Assembly: GCF_002934685.1 (NCBI RefSeq)
Contig: NZ_NKHL01000118.1
Location: 1 to 64,000 of the forward strand
From: Pseudomonas bohemica
GTDB taxonomy: Bacteria; Pseudomonadota; Gammaproteobacteria; Pseudomonadales; Pseudomonadaceae
Length of the DNA stretch: 64,000 nucleotides
Direction of reading: 5' to 3'
Below the pieces are notes generated by a model, which made no database searches, had not been told where the DNA came from, and was given only the letters and a program-made list of their open reading frames with translations. This document shows positions 8,786 to 18,272 of this stretch, piece after piece. How positions within the stretch are numbered: the stretch's first letter is position 1; every line of letters starts with the position of its first letter. The translations under genes and the position numbers were made by a program.

Positions 8786-9457
8786 ATGAAAACTGTCGAC
8801 GACACTCTTGTCGAAGCGTCCGTAGAGATGCCACGAAAGAGCCGCAAGAACAATCCGGAAAAAACCCGCGATGGCATCCTTCAGGCTGCCGTCGCCGAGT
8901 TCGTTGCCCAGGGCCTTTCCGGCGCCCGGGTCGATGCCATCGCTGAACGCACGCAAACTTCCAAACGGATGATCTATTACTACTTCAACAGCAAGGAACA
9001 GCTGTACAGCGAAGTGCTGGAAAAGTTGTACGGCGACATTCGTCACACCGAAAGCAGCCTCAAGCTCGATGTGCTGAAGCCCATGGCGGCGATTCAGCGT
9101 CTGGTGGAGTTCACCTTCGATCACCATGATCGAAACATCGACTTCGTACGCATCGTTTGCATCGAGAACATTCACAACGGCGAAAACGTCAAGCAGTCAC
9201 CCACCATTCGCACCCTCAGCCAGCACGTGTTGCAGGCTCTGGACGAAACACTGCGGCGCGGGGAAAAGGAAGGAGTGTTCCGCCAGGGCGTGCAGGCTGT
9301 AGATCTGCACATGCTGATCAACTCGTTCTGTTTCTATCGCGTCTCCAACCGGCACACCTTTTCGGAAATCTTTCAGATCGAGCTGGAAGACCCGCAAGTG
9401 AAAGCACGGCACAGGGCGATGGTCAGCGACTCGGTGACGCGTTATCTGCAGCCATGA
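8786..9457 (+). CDS. TetR/AcrR-family transcriptional regulator
   Basis: A 223-residue regulator. The N-terminal helix-turn-helix is clear at about residues 25-70: EKTRDGILQAAVAEFVAQG, then GARVDAIAERTQTSKRMIYYYFNSKEQLY. The C-terminal ligand domain resembles the group with an FDHHDRNIDFVRIVCIENIHNG segment. An open frame extends 31 codons upstream, but I chose ATG 8786 because homologous sequence and the basic N-terminus begin there. It lies upstream of a DHA2 transporter on the same strand (182-base gap), which it probably controls. The 8681-8694 palindrome is the likely binding site. Confidence 0.92.
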   Translation: MKTVDDTLVEASVEMPRKSRKNNPEKTRDGILQAAVAEFVAQGLSGARVDAIAERTQTSKRMIYYYFNSKEQLYSEVLEKLYGDIRHTESSLKLDVLKPMAAIQRLVEFTFDHHDRNIDFVRIVCIENIHNGENVKQSPTIRTLSQHVLQALDETLRRGEKEGVFRQGVQAVDLHMLINSFCFYRVSNRHTFSEIFQIELEDPQVKARHRAMVSDSVTRYLQP

Positions 9458-9639
9458 GTGTTCTGTGAAGCCGCAATAGCAGCAGCCCTCGTCGGCACTG
9501 TGGATCTGCGGCCTGCCGCTGCACACCTATGGCAACGCTGCCGCGGATATCCGGGTCGAGCCGTTTTCAGCAAGCACGGAACATCTTGAAACAGCTACTC
9601 TAGAGCGCTGCCTGCATGTTCATTCAAGGAATCGCGCCG

Positions 9640-11034
9640 ATGTCGCAACGCCAATCAACGCTGATCGCTCTGCTGGTTGCGGTCACGTTCTTCATGGAAA
9701 ACCTCGACGCGACGGTGATCGCGACCGCGCTGCCCGAAATGGCCAGGACCTTCAAGGTGGCGGCGGTGGATCTGAACATCGGCATGAGCGCTTACATGCT
9801 GGCGATCGCAGCCTTCATACCTATCAGCGGCTGGCTGGCGGATCGGCTGGGTTCGCGGTTGGTGTTCGGCGGCGCCATCGTGCTGTTTACCCTTTCATCG
9901 TTGATGTGCGGTATGAGTTCCAGCCTCGATACCTTCGTTGCTGCTCGCGTGTTGCAGGGCGTCAGCGGGGCGATGATGGTCCCGGTCGGACGCCTGGCGG
10001 TCATGCGGGCAACCGAGAAGAAGGATCTGGTGCGGGCGATTTCGCTGATCACGTGGCCAGGCCTTGTGGCGCCAATACTGGGCCCGCCGCTGGGTGGGTT
10101 TATCGTCACTCATGCCTCGTGGCCGTGGATTTTCTACCTGAACCTGCCCTTGGGGGTACTGGCGCTGATCGCCACCTGGGTGCTGATTCCTCGACGCAAC
10201 GAAGTCAGCCAGCGTGCTTTCGATTTCGGCGGTTTCGTGCTGGTGGGCCTGGCTTGCACGGCGTTGCTGTACGGCATGGAAATGCTCGGCCAGGGACGCG
10301 ACAGTCAGTGGCCGGGGCTTCTGGTCACCGGGTTCGGTCTGGTCAGCGCAGCGCTGGCCTGGGCGCACATGCGCCGGCTCGCCCAGCCGTTGATGAACGT
10401 CAACGTGATCGGCATCCGCACTTTCAGTGTCAGCCTGTTTGGCGGGTCGCTGTTTCGGATCGCCATCAGCACCTTGCCATTTCTGCTGCCGCTGATGTTT
10501 CAGCTGGGGTTTGGCCTCTCGGCGTTCGATTCCGGCCTGCTGGTGCTGGGGGTATTCGCCGGTAACCTGGCGATGAAGCCTTTCACCGGCGCCATCATGC
10601 AGCGCTGGGGCTTTCGTTCGGTGCTGATGGTCAACGGGGTGATCGGGGTTGTGGCGATCGCGGCCTGCGCGTTGCTGGACGAGCACATGGGGTGGCCATT
10701 TATTCTGCTGATTCTTTTTGTCGGTGGCTTGTCACGTTCGATGCAGTTCACCGCCTTCAACACCCTGGGTTTCGCTGACGTGCCGAAATCGCAGATGAGC
10801 GATGCGTCGACCCTGTTCAGCATGTTCTTCCAGCTGAGCATGGGCCTGGGCGTTGCGATCGCGGCTTTGCTGCTACGCGGTTCGATGTACCTGCATGACA
10901 ACGACGGCCAGGCCCATACCAGCGACTTTCAGCTGACCTTCATTTGGGTGGCGCTGATTGCGCTGCTGGCGTTGCTGGATAACCGGCGTCTGTCGGCGCA
11001 GGCGGGGGAGGCGGTGTTGCAGCGCAAGGCGTGA
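9640..11034 (+). CDS. DHA2-family MFS efflux transporter
   Basis: A 464-residue inner-membrane transporter with about 14 hydrophobic segments. It has ENLDATVIATALPEMARTF (family motif D1), GWLADRLGSRLVF (motif A) and APILGPPLGGFI (motif C). I chose ATG 9640 over the in-frame ATG at 9616 because AAGGA lies about nine bases before it and the family starts with this short hydrophilic lead. It follows the TetR gene and has no adaptor gene beside it, so it probably works alone in the inner membrane. The substrate is unknown. Confidence 0.92.
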   Translation: MSQRQSTLIALLVAVTFFMENLDATVIATALPEMARTFKVAAVDLNIGMSAYMLAIAAFIPISGWLADRLGSRLVFGGAIVLFTLSSLMCGMSSSLDTFVAARVLQGVSGAMMVPVGRLAVMRATEKKDLVRAISLITWPGLVAPILGPPLGGFIVTHASWPWIFYLNLPLGVLALIATWVLIPRRNEVSQRAFDFGGFVLVGLACTALLYGMEMLGQGRDSQWPGLLVTGFGLVSAALAWAHMRRLAQPLMNVNVIGIRTFSVSLFGGSLFRIAISTLPFLLPLMFQLGFGLSAFDSGLLVLGVFAGNLAMKPFTGAIMQRWGFRSVLMVNGVIGVVAIAACALLDEHMGWPFILLILFVGGLSRSMQFTAFNTLGFADVPKSQMSDASTLFSMFFQLSMGLGVAIAALLLRGSMYLHDNDGQAHTSDFQLTFIWVALIALLALLDNRRLSAQAGEAVLQRKA

Positions 11035-11105
11035 GCGGATGCTGCATACGCCCCTCACTTCGCCGACGTCGGCTATCTCCCCGAATTCGCTGATTACCTG
11101 TAGCG

Positions 11106-11158
11106 GTCGGCTTGCCGGCGGTGACGTTCCTCGGATCGCTGCCGTCGGCAAGCCGGAC
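11106..11158. repeat. REP pair (hairpin)
   Basis: GTCGGCTTGCCGGCGGT and its near reverse complement GCCGTCGGCAAGCCGGAC face each other across about 20 bases. This is a Pseudomonas REP doublet after the MFS gene. Confidence 0.8.
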
Positions 11159-11292
11159 GGCTAAAGGCCAGAGGTGCCGGAGCGAGTATGCGCCGCAGGA
11201 TGGTGTGCTTGAGTACTGTCTAAAATCGCCACCGCCTGTGCCTGCTTTGACTATTGCCCATTGCGCCAGCAGAGCGGAGTATTTCGTCACTC

Positions 11293-11303
11293 AAACAATA
11301 AAA
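11293..11303 (+). promoter_or_regulatory. Hfq/Crc CA-motif candidate before the SDR gene
   Basis: AAACAATAAAA lies 19 bases before the SDR start codon and just before its AAGGA site. It fits the AAnAAnAA motif bound by Hfq with Crc in catabolite repression of Pseudomonas. The effect on translation is inferred. Confidence 0.5.
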
Positions 11304-11322
11304 GTGTAAGGACGACACAATC

Positions 11323-12090
11323 ATGCAGATCGAAGGCAACGTATTTCTGGTCAGTGGCGGGGCATCCGGTCTGGGCGCAGCCACGGCGCAGATGCTGATC
11401 GAGGCGGGCGCGAAGGTCATGTTGGTGGATGTCAACGCACAGGCCCTCGAAACCCAGCTGCAAAACCTGGGTGGCAATGCCAGGGCCAGCGTGGCCGACA
11501 TCACCGATGAGGCCGCCGCCCAGGCATCGGTGGACAAGGCCTTGAGCGAGTTCGGCCAGGTCAATGGCCTGATCAATTGTGCAGGCATCGTCGGTGCGCA
11601 GAAGATCCTCGGCAAGGAGGGCCCCCATCCTCTGGACAGTTTCAGCCGGGTCATCAACGTTAACCTGATCGGCAGCTTCAATCTCCTGCGCCTGGCCGCA
11701 GCCGCGATCGCCGAGGGCGCTGCCGATGAGGGCGGTGAACGCGGCGTCATCGTTAATACCGCTTCCGTTGCCGCCTATGATGGCCAGATCGGCCAAGCCG
11801 CTTATGCCGCCTCCAAGGGCGCAATCGCCAGCCTGACACTGCCTGCAGCCCGCGAACTGGCACGTTTCGGCATTCGCGTCATGACAATTGCTCCCGGCAT
11901 TTTCGAGACCCCGATGATGGCCGGCATGACCCCGCAGGTGCGCGAAAGCCTGTCCGCTGGCGTGCCGTTTCCGCCGAGGCTTGGCAAGCCTGACGAATAC
12001 GCCGCCCTGGTACGCCACATCCTAGAAAACAGCATGCTCAATGGTGAGGTGATCCGTCTCGACGGCGCCCTGCGCATGGCCGCCCGTTAA
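11323..12090 (+). CDS. Short-chain 3-hydroxyacyl-CoA dehydrogenase (type II, HSD10-like)
   Basis: A 255-residue classical SDR. It has the NAD site GGASGLG at about residues 10-16 with acid D35 after strand 2 (LVDVN), NCAGI, the catalytic Tyr161/Lys165 (YAASK) and the typical [18 protein letters not shown]. The sequence is of the 3-hydroxyacyl-CoA dehydrogenase type II family, which oxidises 3-hydroxy-2-methylbutyryl-CoA in isoleucine breakdown as well as straight-chain 3-hydroxyacyl-CoA. A thiolase follows 15 bases later and an enoyl-CoA hydratase after that, matching the fadB2x-fadAx-fadB1x type cluster of pseudomonads. The true chain length is an inference. AAGGA 11 bases upstream sets the start. 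Confidence 0.92.
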   Translation: MQIEGNVFLVSGGASGLGAATAQMLIEAGAKVMLVDVNAQALETQLQNLGGNARASVADITDEAAAQASVDKALSEFGQVNGLINCAGIVGAQKILGKEGPHPLDSFSRVINVNLIGSFNLLRLAAAAIAEGAADEGGERGVIVNTASVAAYDGQIGQAAYAASKGAIASLTLPAARELARFGIRVMTIAPGIFETPMMAGMTPQVRESLSAGVPFPPRLGKPDEYAALVRHILENSMLNGEVIRLDGALRMAAR

Positions 12091-12105
12091 GCGAGGAGAT
12101 CCAAG

Positions 12106-13314
12106 ATGTCACTGAATCAACGCCAGCCGAAGCTTGACGACCCAGTGGTGATCGTCAGCGCCGTGCGCACGCCCATGGGCGGCTTTCAGGGTGAGCTCAA
12201 GAGCCTGACCGCGCCCCAGCTTGGCTCTGCCGCCATTCGCGCCGCTGTCGAGCGCGCGGGTATTGCGCCAAGTGATGTCGAGCAGGTGCTGTTCGGTTGC
12301 GTACTGCCCGCCGGGCTCGGGCAGGCCCCGGCGCGTCAGGCGGCTCTGAATGCCGGCCTCGGCGATGCCACGCTGTGCACTACGCTCAACAAGATGTGCG
12401 GTTCCGGGATGCAGGCGGCGATCATGGCCCACGATCTTTTGCTCGCCGGCAGCGCCGATGTGGTGGTCGCGGGCGGCATGGAGAGCATGTCCAACGCTCC
12501 GTATCTGTTGGATCGCGCCCGCAGCGGCTATCGCATGGGCCATGGGCAGATCATCGACCATATGTTCTCTGACGGGCTGGAAGACGCCTACGAACGCGGT
12601 CGACTGATGGGCACGTTCGCCGAGGATTGCGCGTCGCTCGAAGGCTTCAGTCGCGAGGCTCAGGATGCCTTCGCTATCGCCTCGTTGACCCGCGCCCAGG
12701 AAGCCATGCAGCACGGGCGTTTCGAAGCCGAGATCGTTGCGCTACAAGTCACCGCCGGCAAAGAGCAGAAAACCATTAGCCAGGATGAGCAGCCGCCCAA
12801 GGCTCGCCTGGACAAGATTCCCCAGCTCAAACCCGCTTTTCGCGATGGGGGCACGGTGACGGCGGCCAACTCCAGTTCGATCTCCGACGGCGCGGCGGCA
12901 TTGATTCTGATGCGTCAGTCCGAAGCCGAGCGGCGAGGGCTCGAGCCGGTCGCGGTGATCCGCGGTCATGCTGCTTACGCCAATCAGCCGGGACTGTTTC
13001 CTACGGCACCGATCGGTGCCATCGAGAGGCTGATGCGCAAGACCGGGTGGTCGCTGGACGATGTTGATCTGTTCGAGATTAATGAAGCATTCGCCGTCGT
13101 CGCGCTGGTCACTATGAGCAGGCTCGAATTGCCACATGAGAAAGTCAACGTGAATGGCGGCGCCTGCGCCCTTGGACACCCCATCGGTGCGTCGGGAGCG
13201 CGGATCCTCGTCACGTTGATCTCGGCGCTCAAACAGAGAGGGTTACAGCGCGGCGTGGCGGCGATCTGTATCGGCGGTGGCGAGGCGACAGCTGTCGCGC
13301 TGGAAATACGCTAA
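12106..13314 (+). CDS. Acetyl-CoA acetyltransferase (thiolase)
   Basis: A 402-residue thiolase of normal family length. It has the nucleophile Cys98 in NKMCGSGM, the GGMESMSNAPY segment, NEAFAV, the catalytic His in GGACALGHPIGASGAR and the second Cys in CIGGGEA. It cleaves 3-ketoacyl-CoA (2-methylacetoacetyl-CoA or acetoacetyl-CoA) to acetyl-CoA plus a shorter acyl-CoA. GAGGAG lies 11 bases before its start, and it is 15 bases behind the dehydrogenase, so they are co-transcribed. If the pathway is isoleucine, one product is propionyl-CoA; a propionyl-CoA synthetase gene is 7 kb away. Confidence 0.94.
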   Translation: MSLNQRQPKLDDPVVIVSAVRTPMGGFQGELKSLTAPQLGSAAIRAAVERAGIAPSDVEQVLFGCVLPAGLGQAPARQAALNAGLGDATLCTTLNKMCGSGMQAAIMAHDLLLAGSADVVVAGGMESMSNAPYLLDRARSGYRMGHGQIIDHMFSDGLEDAYERGRLMGTFAEDCASLEGFSREAQDAFAIASLTRAQEAMQHGRFEAEIVALQVTAGKEQKTISQDEQPPKARLDKIPQLKPAFRDGGTVTAANSSSISDGAAALILMRQSEAERRGLEPVAVIRGHAAYANQPGLFPTAPIGAIERLMRKTGWSLDDVDLFEINEAFAVVALVTMSRLELPHEKVNVNGGACALGHPIGASGARILVTLISALKQRGLQRGVAAICIGGGEATAVALEIR

Positions 13315-13397
13315 AAATCAATAAGTTAAGAGCCTATGTTAAAGCGGGTTGATGTTATTTCTAACTTGCCTTGAAGAGTTAATAAGGATGAATATCA

Positions 13398-14171
13398 ATG
13401 AGTTATGAAACTATTCTCAAAGAAGTAAGAGGTCGCGTGGCGTTGATTACGCTCAACCGACCGCATGCCCTGAATGCCTTGAACTCACAGCTGATCAACG
13501 AGCTCAACCAGGCGCTCGATGAGCTGGAGCGCGACCGGGACATTGGCTGTATCGTCCTCACAGGATCGGCCAAAGCGTTCGCCGCAGGCGCCGACATCAA
13601 GGAAATGGCCGAACTGACCTATCCGCAGATCTACCTCGATGACCACTTCAGCGACAGTGACCGAGTGGCCAATCGTCGCAAGCCGATCATTGCCGCAGTC
13701 TCCGGGTTTGCCTTGGGCGGTGGGTGCGAGCTGGCGCTGATGTGCGACTTCATCCTGGCCGCCGATAACGCCAAATTCGGCCAGCCGGAAATCAAGCTCG
13801 GCGTCTTGCCTGGCATGGGTGGCACCCAGCGCCTGACGCGCGCCGTCGGCAAGGCCAAGGCCATGGAGATGTGCCTGACCGGGCGCATGATCGATGCCGC
13901 GGAAGCCGAACGCTCCGGCCTGGTGGCGCGCATCGTGCCTCAGGAACAGTTGCTCGAAGAAGCATTGAAAGTTGCTGAAGGCATCGCTGCCAAGTCATTG
14001 CCGGTGGCTATGATGGTCAAGGAAAGCGTGAATCGGGCCTTTGAAGTCAGCCTTTCGGAAGGTATTCGCTTCGAGCGGCGGGTGTTCCACGCAGCGTTTG
14101 CCAGTGAGGATCAGAAAGAAGGCATGGCGGCGTTCATCGAGAAACGCGAGCCGACCTTCAAGCACCGCTGA
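13398..14171 (+). CDS. Enoyl-CoA hydratase
   Basis: A 257-residue crotonase-family protein. It has the oxyanion-hole segments [11 protein letters not shown] and [10 protein letters not shown], and the two active-site glutamates in the GGGCELA and [13 protein letters not shown] contexts, so it should be an active hydratase. It hydrates enoyl-CoA (tiglyl-CoA if the cluster serves isoleucine). The gap to the thiolase is 83 bases and AT-rich, so it may have its own promoter; AAGGATGA lies before its ATG. No acyl-CoA dehydrogenase is in this cluster, unlike the usual ivd/fadx clusters; one lies at 39709-40941. Confidence 0.93.
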   Translation: MSYETILKEVRGRVALITLNRPHALNALNSQLINELNQALDELERDRDIGCIVLTGSAKAFAAGADIKEMAELTYPQIYLDDHFSDSDRVANRRKPIIAAVSGFALGGGCELALMCDFILAADNAKFGQPEIKLGVLPGMGGTQRLTRAVGKAKAMEMCLTGRMIDAAEAERSGLVARIVPQEQLLEEALKVAEGIAAKSLPVAMMVKESVNRAFEVSLSEGIRFERRVFHAAFASEDQKEGMAAFIEKREPTFKHR

Positions 14172-14186
14172 GGCGTACGGTTGCCG

Positions 14187-15773
14187 CTAATCGGCGTCGT
14201 CCGCTGTGGCAAAGGGTGTGTAATGAATGCCTTGTTCGCTGATCTGCAGGCAGGCGCGCCCGCTGCGCAGGGTCAGTGGCCTGTCACTGTCGATGCGCAG
14301 CTGCTTGTCTTCACGTCCCGCCGTTACCGGGGTGAGTTCTTCATCACACCTGTGCCCGCTGGCCAATATCCCTGGCGGCCCGGTTGTGTCGCGGGCCGTG
14401 CCCAGCGCGCCGCAGATCAGCGGTTGATCGGGATCGCCCTCGAAAAACCTGATCTGCAGCCGCGTTCCGACCGATTGCTTCTCAAGCCCGCTGACGACCC
14501 GCGCCCAACTGTCGTCAGTGCCGCCGGGTGCGTCGGCCTGCCAGTCATAGCGAATGCGCAGGCGCCCTGACGCATCGGCCTGCTCCTGGACCTGCGTGGC
14601 CAGCTCAGTGGTGCCAGCCAGCGGCTTTGGATGTTCAAGCGCGGGGCGAAACGGCATCGCCCAGGGCAGCACCCGAAAGCTGTTTTCGTAGCCGGCCAGC
14701 GCGGGCTTGTCGTGACCCGTCCTTGGCCGCAGCAGTCTGGCGATCCCCATGCCCGAATCGTTCATCGAGGCCATCGCCTGCAGAATCTGGATCACGTCGT
14801 TGGAGGCGCAGCCGCGCAATGGTCCGAGCTGCCAGGCACAATGGCAAATGTCGGTCAGTAGCCACTGATCGTTGAAATACGCATCGGGATGCCCATCGAC
14901 GCGCATCACCAGGCCGCCGCGCAGCCACGGCAGGCGGCTACGGCCCATGATTTCCCTGCGCTCACAGCGCAAACGCTCCAGTTGGCGTGCGCTGAGTTGC
15001 TGACGCTGGCCAGCAGCGGCGGAATCGCCGGCCGGGCTGTAAGGCACCTGATTGTCAGCGTCGTATGCCTGCCGGGCTGGCGCGGAGCCTTGCGGGCTGT
15101 AGTGCTCGCCAGCATGGCTGCTGTAGCTGGTGCGCACCGACAACTGCTCGGCGAGATGGTCGACGCGGGCCGGCGTCAGCCATTCCGGGAAGCCCAGAGG
15201 GTCGTCTGAAAACACCAGGACGTGCCGCTGAAGGTGGTGCTCGAAGCGGAAGCTGATGCCTTCTTCTTCACACAGACGACGCAGAAAATGCAGATCGCTC
15301 TCGTCGTACTGCAGGCAGTGCTCCCTGGGCGGGTAGACACCGAGCAAATGGTCGAAGCGCAATGCATCTTCGGTCATTCCGTGGCCATATAGCAGCAGGG
15401 CGAGGATCTGGGGAACGCTTTGTCCGTTGAATGCGCGCCGCCGGGCTGGCCCGTCCAGCCGCTGCAGGCCCGGCATGAGACGCAGGCGATAGAGGCTCAG
15501 ATTCGGACCTCGGTACAGCCGTTCCGCGCGATGGATTTGACCATGCAGCCCGTGCACGAGGGGCGTTTGTGCCCCGATTTGCAGCCAGGCATCGCGCAAT
15601 AGCAGCGAGTTGCAATCCAGGACCGGGTCGGAGCTGACCAGGTCGATGTCGAAACAGAACGGCGCATTGAGCCGGTCACGGCCGTTGACACCGATGACCA
15701 GCAGATCGCTTGGGTTATTGGCAATCGCCAGAGTCATTGTCACCTGCGAGTCTTCGCGCATCTGCTGGGGCAC
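14187..15773 (-). CDS. vgrG: Type VI secretion tip protein VgrG (short, orphan)
   Basis: A VgrG/TssI spike protein of up to 528 residues. The N-terminal gp27-like part contains the usual PREHCLQYDESDLHFLRRL and EEEGISFRFEH segments. The gp5 OB-fold region contains ASGRLRIRYDW, DDSWARVV and LQIRFFEGDPDQPLICG. Only about 60 residues follow the OB fold, so the long beta-helix and any effector domain of larger VgrGs are missing. An in-frame ATG at 15737 (MTLAIANNPSDLL) is as plausible a start as 15773. No other T6SS gene is in the window and no effector or adaptor gene adjoins it. It ends 15 bases from the convergent hydratase gene. Confidence 0.9.
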   Translation of the reverse strand: MPQQMREDSQVTMTLAIANNPSDLLVIGVNGRDRLNAPFCFDIDLVSSDPVLDCNSLLLRDAWLQIGAQTPLVHGLHGQIHRAERLYRGPNLSLYRLRLMPGLQRLDGPARRRAFNGQSVPQILALLLYGHGMTEDALRFDHLLGVYPPREHCLQYDESDLHFLRRLCEEEGISFRFEHHLQRHVLVFSDDPLGFPEWLTPARVDHLAEQLSVRTSYSSHAGEHYSPQGSAPARQAYDADNQVPYSPAGDSAAAGQRQQLSARQLERLRCERREIMGRSRLPWLRGGLVMRVDGHPDAYFNDQWLLTDICHCAWQLGPLRGCASNDVIQILQAMASMNDSGMGIARLLRPRTGHDKPALAGYENSFRVLPWAMPFRPALEHPKPLAGTTELATQVQEQADASGRLRIRYDWQADAPGGTDDSWARVVSGLEKQSVGTRLQIRFFEGDPDQPLICGALGTARDTTGPPGILASGHRCDEELTPVTAGREDKQLRIDSDRPLTLRSGRACLQISEQGIHYTPFATADDAD

Positions 15774-16093
15774 CTGAAATTTCGAGGCGCAGAGGGTACG
15801 AAAAGCTACAAGGCAAAAGGGCCAGTTCTGAATTTTCGGAATCGGACTACAAGGTTTGTCTCACTATCCTGAGCGTTGTGTAGACGCTTTCCGCGAAACT
15901 TATCGCCACTCCTTTGATCGACAGCGCCACTTCAGGGGTTTCATCTGACGCCAGCGCGTATAAAATGCGCCGGGCGCCAGGGTTCTGTCCGGCGTGTCAT
16001 CGTTCACCATTTTCAGCATTTATCGTCGCAGGTTCAGCGCGCCACGCCGGGCCGGCATCGACGGTTTATCGCCATCGGAACAAGAGAGCAATC
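15774..16093. promoter_or_regulatory. Intergenic region with likely promoters for vgrG and the YebC-family gene
   Basis: These 320 bases show no gene of their own. A TATAAAAT element at 15959-15966 could be the -10 of the YebC-family gene, giving a leader of about 120 bases. I see no terminator or repeat of note. Confidence 0.35.
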
Positions 16094-16795
16094 ATGGGCG
16101 CACAGTGGAAGGTCAAACACAAAGAAGCAGCAGCCAACGCCAAGGGCAAGATTTTCGGCAAGCTGTCCAAGGAAATCATGATTGCCGCGCGTTCCGGCGC
16201 TGATCCCGACATGAACTCGCGTCTGCGTCTGGTGGTCGAGCAGGCGAAAAAGGCGTCGATGCCCCGTGAAACCCTGGAACGGGCGATCAAGAAGGGCGCG
16301 GGCCTGCTGGGCGAGCAGGTCAACTACCATTTCGTCACTTACGAAGGTTTTGCCCCGCACAAGGTGCCGCTGATCGTCGAGTGCCTGACCGACAACGTCA
16401 ACCGCACCGTTGCCGAGATTCGCGTGCTGTTCCGCAAGGGGCAAATGGGCGCAGCCGGTTCGATCACTTGGGACTTCGACCACCTGGGCATGATCGAGGC
16501 CGCAGGCGACGGCAATACCGACCCTGAAGAAGCCGCCATCGAAGCCGGCGCCCAGGACGTCGAAGCGGGCGACGAGGGCGTGACCCTGTTCTACACCGAA
16601 ACCACCGATCTGGATGCCGTGTGCAAGGCGCTGCCCGAGCAAGGCTTTACCGTTGAGTCGGCCAAGCTTGGCTATCGCCCGAAAAACCCGGTGTCGGGCC
16701 TGAGCGACGAGCAGATGGCCGAAGTCGAAGCGTTCCTGGAAGCGATCGACAGCCATGACGACGTGCAGAACGTGTATGTGGGGCTGGCAGGGTAA
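16094..16795 (+). CDS. YebC/PmpR-family regulatory protein
   Basis: A 233-residue protein with the family start [28 protein letters not shown]. The first domain holds [19 protein letters not shown] and the second and third hold the [14 protein letters not shown] and GSITWDF segments. The family covers DNA-binding regulators such as PmpR and factors acting on translation at proline-rich stretches. The ruv-linked YebC starts with MAGHSKWANIKHRK, so this is the second paralogue carried by many pseudomonads. The open frame runs 60 codons upstream, but ATG 16094 with AAGAGAG before it begins the conserved sequence. It stands alone in its transcription unit. Confidence 0.93.
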   Translation: MGAQWKVKHKEAAANAKGKIFGKLSKEIMIAARSGADPDMNSRLRLVVEQAKKASMPRETLERAIKKGAGLLGEQVNYHFVTYEGFAPHKVPLIVECLTDNVNRTVAEIRVLFRKGQMGAAGSITWDFDHLGMIEAAGDGNTDPEEAAIEAGAQDVEAGDEGVTLFYTETTDLDAVCKALPEQGFTVESAKLGYRPKNPVSGLSDEQMAEVEAFLEAIDSHDDVQNVYVGLAG

Positions 16796-16865
16796 GGATT
16801 ATTCTGCCGCGCTGCTCCCAGTTCCTGCGGGGTGCCGGGAGTTTGCATACACGCTCACCTTGGAG

Positions 16866-16926
16866 TAGTCCGGCTTGCCAGCGGCAGCGATCTCAAAGAC
16901 GCCGCCGTCGGCAAGCAATGCCGCTA
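16866..16926. repeat. REP pair
   Basis: GTCCGGCTTGCCAGCGGCAG faces GCCGCCGTCGGCAAGC in inverted orientation between the convergent YebC-family and LRR-kinase genes. Confidence 0.7.
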
Positions 16927-18213
16927 CAGACTACTCAGCGCTCGCTCCACTGCGGCGAAACTCGGGCGACACATCACGTCCGGCTGCACACACTGCTGCT
17001 GCAACCCACGCAGTTCTGCCGTTTCGCCGTCGCTGGCATCGCAGCAGGCAAGCAACTCGCCGAGCAGAATCCCCAGGGCTCGCACTTCGATACGTTCCAG
17101 TGTTCGCCCGGTTTGTACATCAGGGTAAAACGCAGCCGCCCCGAAATCCCCCAACAAGCTCTCGCCGTTCTCTTCAAAGAGAATGTTGTGCGCATAGAGG
17201 TCGCCGTGGTTGATGCCTCGGTCGTGCAAGTGGCGGCAGGCCGAAGCGATGCCGGTCGCCATGCGCAGCACGGTATCGAAGCGCAGGCGCGTGCCGTCGT
17301 AGACGTCGCGGGTGCAGGATTCCAGGCTTGGCGGGCGAGCCAGCGTGGCGAAGCGGGGTGAGATCAGTTGCATGACCAGACCCCTGGCTTGTTGCGGGTG
17401 TCCGAACACTTCGCCTTCGACTGGAATCAGGTGCGGGTGCCGCCCGGCCGCGATACACGCCGCCATCTCGTTCAATGGCGAGCCATCGCTGGTCAGATCG
17501 CCCTTGTAGAGCTTGACCGCCACCTCTTCAGTCGACCCGGCACCGTCCAACCATTGGGCCCTTTGAATGATCCCGGACGCGCCTTCGCCCAAGACCTGAT
17601 GCAGGGTCAGTTGCGACCAGGGGATCTGGCGGATTGGTTCTTCGGTATGGATGTCATTCAGCGGATTGCCCGCAAACGCGAGCCAGGCCAATGCAGGCAT
17701 CTGCAGCAGCCATTGCGGCAGCTGGCGAAAATTATTGGAGGCAATGCGCACCAGTTCAAGTCGCTGGCAGGCTGCGATGGACGGCGGCAGACCGTGCAGA
17801 CGATTGCCGGCCAACATCAGCTTTTGCAGGTGCTCGAATTGACCCAGCTCCTCAGGCAGCGACTCGATGCAGTTATCGGTCAGCACCAGCGAACGCAGGC
17901 GCGGCGGCAGCGAGCGGGGCGGCACTTGCGAGATCCGGCAGGCCTTGAAACCGACGAAAAACAGCTGTTCGCACTGCCCCAAGGCCTCGGGCAATCGGGT
18001 AAACAGGTTGTTGGAGCAGAAGAGGACCTTCAGATGCTTGAGCCGATGCAGGTCGGCTGGCAGCTCGGTCAGTCGGTTGTCGGACAGGTTCAACACTTCC
18101 AGCGAATCGCTGAGGCTGAAAATCTCGTCGGGAAAAGCCGTGAGGCCGCAGCTGAGGTCCAGCCGTTTGCTGCCCGCCAGCTTGCCGGCGCGCAGGTCTG
18201 CGAGAGTGTGCAT
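16924..18213 (-). CDS. Leucine-rich repeat protein kinase
   Basis: A 429-residue soluble protein. Residues 15-190 are LRR units of the LxxLxLSxNxLTxLP kind (about seven), and residues 200-429 are a eukaryotic-like protein kinase. The kinase has LGEGASG (208-214), the VAVK lysine (K234), a candidate helix-C glutamate in LNEM (about 249), HGDLYAHN with catalytic D338, and GDFG with D356. HRD has become HGD and the lobe is short (about 225 residues). All phosphotransfer residues remain, so activity is plausible. I chose ATG 18213; the only earlier in-frame start is TTG 18237. Family knowledge: such fusions occur in Pseudomonas with unknown targets. The neighbours (YebC-family gene, TetR) do not reveal a partner. 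Confidence 0.88.
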   Translation of the reverse strand: MHTLADLRAGKLAGSKRLDLSCGLTAFPDEIFSLSDSLEVLNLSDNRLTELPADLHRLKHLKVLFCSNNLFTRLPEALGQCEQLFFVGFKACRISQVPPRSLPPRLRSLVLTDNCIESLPEELGQFEHLQKLMLAGNRLHGLPPSIAACQRLELVRIASNNFRQLPQWLLQMPALAWLAFAGNPLNDIHTEEPIRQIPWSQLTLHQVLGEGASGIIQRAQWLDGAGSTEEVAVKLYKGDLTSDGSPLNEMAACIAAGRHPHLIPVEGEVFGHPQQARGLVMQLISPRFATLARPPSLESCTRDVYDGTRLRFDTVLRMATGIASACRHLHDRGINHGDLYAHNILFEENGESLLGDFGAAAFYPDVQTGRTLERIEVRALGILLGELLACCDASDGETAELRGLQQQCVQPDVMCRPSFAAVERALSSL

Positions 18214-18272
18214 GGGGAAGAGAGGCCCGTGGTCCAAGGCCCGTCATCATAACCACTTCGTGGGCGCTGCGC

